NCBI GenBank assembly: GCA_943350635.1
Contig: CALRAI010000003.1
Coordinates: 1 to 52,840 of the forward strand
Source of the DNA: Candidatus Uhrbacteria bacterium
GTDB lineage: Bacteria; Patescibacteriota; Patescibacteriia; UBA9934
DNA: 52,840 nt
Reading direction: 5' to 3'
Below the pieces are notes generated by a model, which was given only the letters and a program-made list of their open reading frames with translations, had not been told where the DNA came from and made no database searches. Positions 49,685-52,840 of this stretch are shown here, one piece after another. The position numbers were made by a program, and so were the translations under genes. Each line of letters opens with the position of its first letter. Position 1 is the first letter of the stretch.

Positions 49685-50079
49685 GGCTTGACGGGTTTCG
49701 ATACGTTTCGGATCCTCACAAATCACGCCGGAAGTGTGCCATATTCCGTAATCCCATGGCGCAACGAGATATTTGCAAACGCATTCTCAAAGGTGAAGGC
49801 AGCTATTGCTTCGGCATTTAGTGTTCCTTCATTCTCATTGGTTACCGCCTAAGGGCCGCAACCCATCCCACTCGGAATGTCTTATACCGAACCGGGGTGC
49901 AATATTATAAGGCTTGGTCTCCATCTGTTCGCTCGGTGGAGTTGACCCGTTGCAGCGAAATCGTGACGATGATTCTTGTTCCGTCTGATCATCGGACCGT
50001 AATTGACGGAACTGCGCGTGGAACAAATTTGAGAGGTGAAGGGATGTAGACGAGGGTTCAACTCCCTCCAGGTCCACCA
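49685..50079 (+). ncRNA. ssrA: transfer-messenger RNA (tmRNA)
   Basis: The 5' end GGGCTTGACGGGTTTCGATA and the 3' end GAGGGTTCAACTCCCTCCAGGTCCACCA are the tmRNA hallmarks. The acceptor GGGCTTG (49685-49691) pairs with CAGGTCC (50069-50075) using G-U pairs, followed by A and CCA. tmRNA with SmpB rescues ribosomes stalled on broken mRNAs and tags the product for proteolysis. The RNA is about 395 nt. The tag frame is 49775-49852. Reverse-strand ORFs here are shadows. Confidence 0.93.
49775..49852 (+). CDS. tmRNA proteolysis tag reading frame
   Basis: Resume codon GCA after GAGATATTT; the frame reads A-N-A-F-S-K-V and ends S-F-S-L-V-T-A before TAA. It encodes 25 residues, much longer than the usual 8-15, and ends in a small/hydrophobic tail (LVTA), close to the AA-type degradation signal but not identical. 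The resume position is inferred from the family pattern GCAAAC. Confidence 0.75.
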   Translation, partial: ANAFSKVKAAIASAFSVPSFSLVTA

Positions 50080-50204
50080 CAAAACCCCGTAATTTCGTCC
50101 AGGACGTTGTCAGAAAACTCCGCGTCGCCTCAACGTACCAAGAAGTACGCCTCGGCGCCTGCTCGTTTTCTTCCTAGTCCTGAACAAAATTACGGGGTTT
50201 TGTA
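50080..50204. repeat. palindromic element C, 3' of tmRNA, with conserved 24-nt core
   Basis: It starts 1 nt after the tmRNA CCA. The arms ACAAAACCCCGTAATTTCGT and reverse-complementary ACAAAATTACGGGGTTTTGT pair almost perfectly over about 27 bp and weakly over the next 15. The exact centre is the 24-nt core (50130-50153), reverse complement of the core in element B. The 3' arm ends ACGGGGTTTTGT, so it can also act as the tmRNA terminator. Confidence 0.78.
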
Positions 50205-50218
50205 TTACAGTATTGGTC

Positions 50219-51256
50219 ATGTCGCTATCAATCGTCGAAAAGAAGATTCTCGATTCTATTCATGTCGCGTCGGAGAACGATCCAATGCGGCTGGAGTTTC
50301 CTGCGGATTGTCCGAAGTTTCCCGCCACGCCAACGATGCGGATTTCTGTGCCAGGCTTTTCGAATGTGTGGCTAAAAGATGAGAGCAAGAATCCCACGGG
50401 AACGCATAAGGACAGGATGGCGTGGGAAATTGTGGTGACGTATCGTGAATTTTTGCTTGCAAAAGAACGGGGTCAGAACAATACGCCTTTGCCGGCTATG
50501 TCGATTATTTCTTCCGGTTCAGCCGCCTTTGCTATTCAAACACAATTGAGAAAATACGGATTGCCGAATCTTAAAGTGCTCATCGATCGATCGTTGAATG
50601 AAGGCATTCGAAATGAGTTGGAGAAGATTAACTGTGAAATGTATGAAACGGATTTAGCAAAAGCACCGTTACAGTTTCGATAAATATTGGCGTTGACGAA
50701 TAACCCCGATGGATTTGATATCACGTCGAACGAAGCGTTTGATCCAACCACTCGTTTTTACGATTGGCTCAGCTACGAAATCATCAACAGCTCACCAGAA
50801 TATTGTTTCATCCCATTTGGTACAAGGAATCTTTATGAGAATATTTTGAACGTCAATAAAAGGGAAGTATCGACGACGCAGCACGACCCTCGATTTTCTG
50901 GTGACATTGATGTGTTACGGCGTTGTCATTTTATTGGAGCAACAACGAACGATTCCCAGTCTCGCGCAGAGAAGTTATATTCTCCACATCTTCCTTTTGT
51001 GCATTTTGACGAGCAATGGATTCAGTTTTACCGATCAGCTGGCTTTTGCGGAGAGCGTTCTTCTGTTCAGCTTTTAGAGGAAAAGTATCTTGAACAAGCT
51101 TTTCAATGCGCCGTTTCTCAAAATATTGATTGTGAATACTCGGGAATTGCTGGGCTTGGCATGTTGTTGCAAATGCGGGAATCCATTCCCAACAACGCGA
51201 AAATTTGTATTGTAAACACAGGAAAAAGTGCGATAAAGGCCGCGAATCTCTTGTAA
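50219..51256 (+). pseudogene. fold-type II PLP-dependent enzyme, interrupted by one in-frame TAA (50681-50683)
   Basis: Two frame-matched ORFs flank a single TAA. The first (50219-50683) carries the PLP-lysine region WLKDESKNPTGTHKDRMAWEI and SGSAAFAIQTQLRKYGLP, as in threonine synthase/TrpB-like enzymes. The second (from 50687) continues ILALTNNPDGFDITS, YDWLSYEII, IPFGTRNLYENI, GATTNDSQSRAEKLY and SGIAGLGML, ending IVNTGKSA. Together they make one complete domain of about 345 residues, so the stop falls inside a single gene. The substrate is unknown. As read, the first piece lacks most of the second lobe and should not be active. A near-leaderless start is likely: TATTAC lies about 12 bp before the ATG. 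Real mutation or consensus error are both possible. Confidence 0.75.
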
Positions 51257-51279
51257 TATTAGCCAAAATCTGCTATCAT
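51251..51279 (+). promoter_or_regulatory. promoter TTGTAA-N17-TATCAT for the 51348 gene
   Basis: TTGTAA 51251-51256, TATCAT 51274-51279. The overlapping AATATTAGCCAA (51255-51266) is the inverse of the TTGGCTAAnATT block found at two other GC-rich genes. Confidence 0.6.
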
Positions 51280-51347
51280 CATGGCGCGTGAAAGTGTGGC
51301 CGTCTGCCCGCTGCGCAGCTGAGCTGGTTTTTTTTACAGGAGCTGAA

Positions 51348-51980
51348 ATGCTGGAAAAGGTTACGTGGAAGTTTCTCGTCGAATCTGGTGTGTTCGTGGG
51401 TGCGGAGCTGGAGTTCCGCGACGGGTTCGAGACGGTTCGTGGCCCGCTTTCGGCGATTGAGTTCGTCGGCGACCGGGTGAGCTTTCGTTGGGAGTGGTGT
51501 GCAACCTCGACTCTCGAGACCTACCTGTGGGAGATGACGGAGCCCGAGCACGATCGGCTTGCTGCATGCGAGGCGCTTCTCACCGATGTTCCCGTGGCTA
51601 CGCCTGGCGGTTGTGTGGCTATTCCGTTGAAGACGTCTCACCGGCAACGCGCCACCATCATCCTCACGTCGCGAAACGCTGGTCGTAAGTTCCTCACTCG
51701 GGCAGACGTTGCCAAGCCGTGGGAGCTGCTCATCGCACGCAACCCGCAGGCGCAGTACCGTGAGCGTGTGTTCGAGAGCGTGATGACCGGCAAGATGATG
51801 GTCGGTCTCCATGGGCCAGAAGTTGCGAACGGATTCCAGATTGGTCTTCCGTTCGTCTCGAACCCACGCACGTTGCACCAGGCGCTCGGTGGTCTGAAGT
51901 ACGACAGCGACAAGCTCGTCTTCGTGCAGCACTACATCGAGGCCACGAAGGACAGGCCGGTGGAGCTGAAGCCGTACTGA
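51348..51980 (+). CDS. unknown GC-rich singleton protein
   Basis: The product has 210 residues. The ATG at 51348 is chosen because CAGGAG precedes it by 6 nt; the longer frame from 51288 runs through the leader. The protein has no signal peptide or membrane helix and no family I recognise. Notable blocks: VTWKFLVESGVFVGAELEFRD, RVSFRWEWCATSTLETYLWE (a beta-rich N-terminal part), ATIILTSRNAGRKFLTRADV and FVQHYIEATKD. It has its own promoter, a leader of about 65 nt with a T-run, and a strong terminator. G/C-rich codons contrast with the PLP enzyme upstream. Confidence 0.75.
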   Translation: MLEKVTWKFLVESGVFVGAELEFRDGFETVRGPLSAIEFVGDRVSFRWEWCATSTLETYLWEMTEPEHDRLAACEALLTDVPVATPGGCVAIPLKTSHRQRATIILTSRNAGRKFLTRADVAKPWELLIARNPQAQYRERVFESVMTGKMMVGLHGPEVANGFQIGLPFVSNPRTLHQALGGLKYDSDKLVFVQHYIEATKDRPVELKPY

Positions 51981-52008
51981 CGGTGTGTGATGGTGACGTT
52001 ACAGAACG

Positions 52009-52053
52009 ACGCAAGCCCCGCATGGATTTTATCCGTGCGGGGCGTTGTGCTTT
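52009..52053 (+). terminator. terminator after the 51348 gene
   Basis: ACGCAAGCCCCGCATGGA, TTTTA loop, TCCGTGCGGGGCGTTGT; a long stem with a T-rich tail, placed so that it may serve the convergent gene too. Confidence 0.75.
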
Positions 52054-52840
52054 ATTCTGGAGTTGCGAGAAGTTCTTCAAAAAGTTTCTGTCGTTTCCCT
52101 TTTGAGATCGTGGATATTCCTTCGACGTTTGGAAGAATGCCGATATGTGCTCCAACCCAATCTTCTGCCATCCATTCACGAATTGCTGCCATGAATTTTG
52201 GATTCGTACGATCGAATGCAGGAAAAAGATCGTCGACATATGCGCTTGCGTAAATTGATGGGGGAGTCTGTTCCTCTGCGCATGCCGCAATGTACTCCTC
52301 CCGCCAATCAAAGAACGTTCGACCGGTGGCAGAATTCAATATCCACGCTCTTGCTTCGTTGTCGTCTTTCATTACGTTTTCAATGCTATGAAAAAGTTCA
52401 TGGAGAAAGACGTGAATCTGATACTGGCGAATGTTTTCAGGATTTTTCGTAACGCTTTCTGGAATTGCGGATGGGAGAATAACAGAAAAGAATGCATCAT
52501 CATTGGTGTCTTTTAGATGTTCAAGGCCTTTCATTGCCGAATAGCGTCCGGTAAAGGTATTTCCTGCAAGAGCACGCTCAGGATGATGATTGGATGCAAG
52601 AAATTCTTGTGTGGTGAGATTGAGGACGTTTGAAAGATCCACGTCGCCGGTGCTGGTAAAGGTTGGAACGAAAACAATATTTTGTTTTGAGAAATTGACG
52701 TCGGTGAGCGTTGATTTTGCAAGGAGATGCGGTGGAATGCGGAGAAGAATATTGCGGATATCGTCTGGAGTAATTTGCGCGTGCTGTTCATTGTACCCAG
52801 GGAACTGTATTTCATCTACCTTGGATTGATTCTCTGCAAA
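52052..52840 (-). CDS. putative zinc metallopeptidase (HExxH), 5' end outside window
   Basis: The frame is open from the window edge to a TAA at 52052, so about 262 C-terminal residues are seen. HVFLHELFHSIENVMKDDNEARAW contains HELFH, the zincin HExxH motif, followed by Glu residues (ENVMKDDNEA) that could be the third ligand. The region before it (IVFVPTFTSTGDVDLSNVLN and GRYSAMKGLEHL) suggests an extended N-terminal domain. It resembles gluzincin-type peptidases, but the family is not assigned. The stop lies next to the terminator of the convergent 51348 gene. Catalysis is inferred from the motif only. Confidence 0.65.
   Translation of the reverse strand, partial: FAENQSKVDEIQFPGYNEQHAQITPDDIRNILLRIPPHLLAKSTLTDVNFSKQNIVFVPTFTSTGDVDLSNVLNLTTQEFLASNHHPERALAGNTFTGRYSAMKGLEHLKDTNDDAFFSVILPSAIPESVTKNPENIRQYQIHVFLHELFHSIENVMKDDNEARAWILNSATGRTFFDWREEYIAACAEEQTPPSIYASAYVDDLFPAFDRTNPKFMAAIREWMAEDWVGAHIGILPNVEGISTISKGKRQKLFEELLATPE

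Noticed and set aside
49604-49852. 82-codon plus-strand ORF
   Set aside because: Only its last 25 codons are meaningful, as the tmRNA tag; the rest reads palindrome B and tmRNA structure.
49835-50080. ORFs antisense to tmRNA
   Set aside because: They are shadows of the tmRNA 3' half (VDLEGVEPSS-like tRNA antisense).
1-51980. UGA recoded to glycine, as in Gracilibacteria or Absconditabacteria
   Set aside because: TGA ends ftsZ, the recombinase and rep at the expected C-termini, and conserved proteins contain no internal TGA.

Overview
The window looks like a chromosome segment from an uncultivated Candidate Phyla Radiation (Patescibacteria) bacterium. The evidence is two proteins starting with CPR-style type IV secretion pilin domains, a compact division and housekeeping block (ybeY, dgkA, ftsA, ftsZ, nrdR, pyk), the infC-rpmI-rplT operon, an rpsU-like gene, and many genes whose start codon lies only a few bases after a -10 box (leaderless or nearly so). 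The lineage is inferred from gene content; no marker was searched.

Layout. 1-3.2 kb: two MopE-like (Asp/Cys-rich repeat) surface lipoprotein genes and a shorter membrane-anchored relative, each followed by a related hairpin. 3.3-6.1 kb: rpsU, an unknown membrane gene, yqeY, a large palindrome, hflX. 6.1-20.2 kb: a surface-apparatus cluster with a 599-residue pilin-Ig protein, a 3256-residue giant (pilin domain, Ig/TIG domains, Cys-rich repeats, pseudopilin-like domain, C-terminal vWA domain), and three single-pass proteins with calcium-type DxDxDG repeats. 20.2-26.7 kb: ybeY-dgkA-ftsA-[inserted gene]-ftsZ-nrdR-pyk. 27.1-28.4 kb: a DUF378 protein and a PlsC-like acyltransferase. 28.5-39.9 kb: a mobile island between tRNA-Asp and tRNA-Arg carrying a serine recombinase, type III restriction-modification, a II/X-type replication protein, a DUF2779 nuclease, unknown cargo, and a Panacea-like antitoxin with a partner. 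40-41.3 kb: a duplicated structured element around a TIMP-like surface protein. 41.4-46.8 kb: a carotenoid cluster (FMN reductase, prenyl diphosphate synthase, crtB, crtI, UbiA-type lycopene elongase). 46.8-52.8 kb: a conserved unknown gene, a lipoprotein, rplT/rpmI/infC, ssrA (tmRNA) framed by two inverted palindromic elements, a PLP enzyme split by an in-frame stop, another GC-rich gene and a partial HExxH protein.

Two gene populations alternate. Native genes are moderate in GC, in overlapping operons, often with near-leaderless starts. Six or seven genes (the MopE-like genes, 3687, 22377, 27507, 51348 and the minus-strand gene starting at 48092) are visibly GC-rich and stand alone. Most have a TTGACA-like/-10 promoter with 17 bp spacing, a GGAG Shine-Dalgarno site and a terminator hairpin. 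Nearly all encode membrane or exported proteins. They look like a shared class of acquired or separately regulated surface genes, and one splits the ftsA-ftsZ pair.

The strongest candidates for undescribed biology are: (1) the pilin-fused giant adhesin cluster; (2) the two palindromes flanking tmRNA, whose exactly complementary 24-nt cores could close a precursor stem; (3) the GC-rich singleton set; and (4) the island, where recombinase and restriction genes share an operon and a GTAAAGTAT-type motif recurs at promoters. Two genes carry in-frame stops (TGA at 1013, TAA at 50681).
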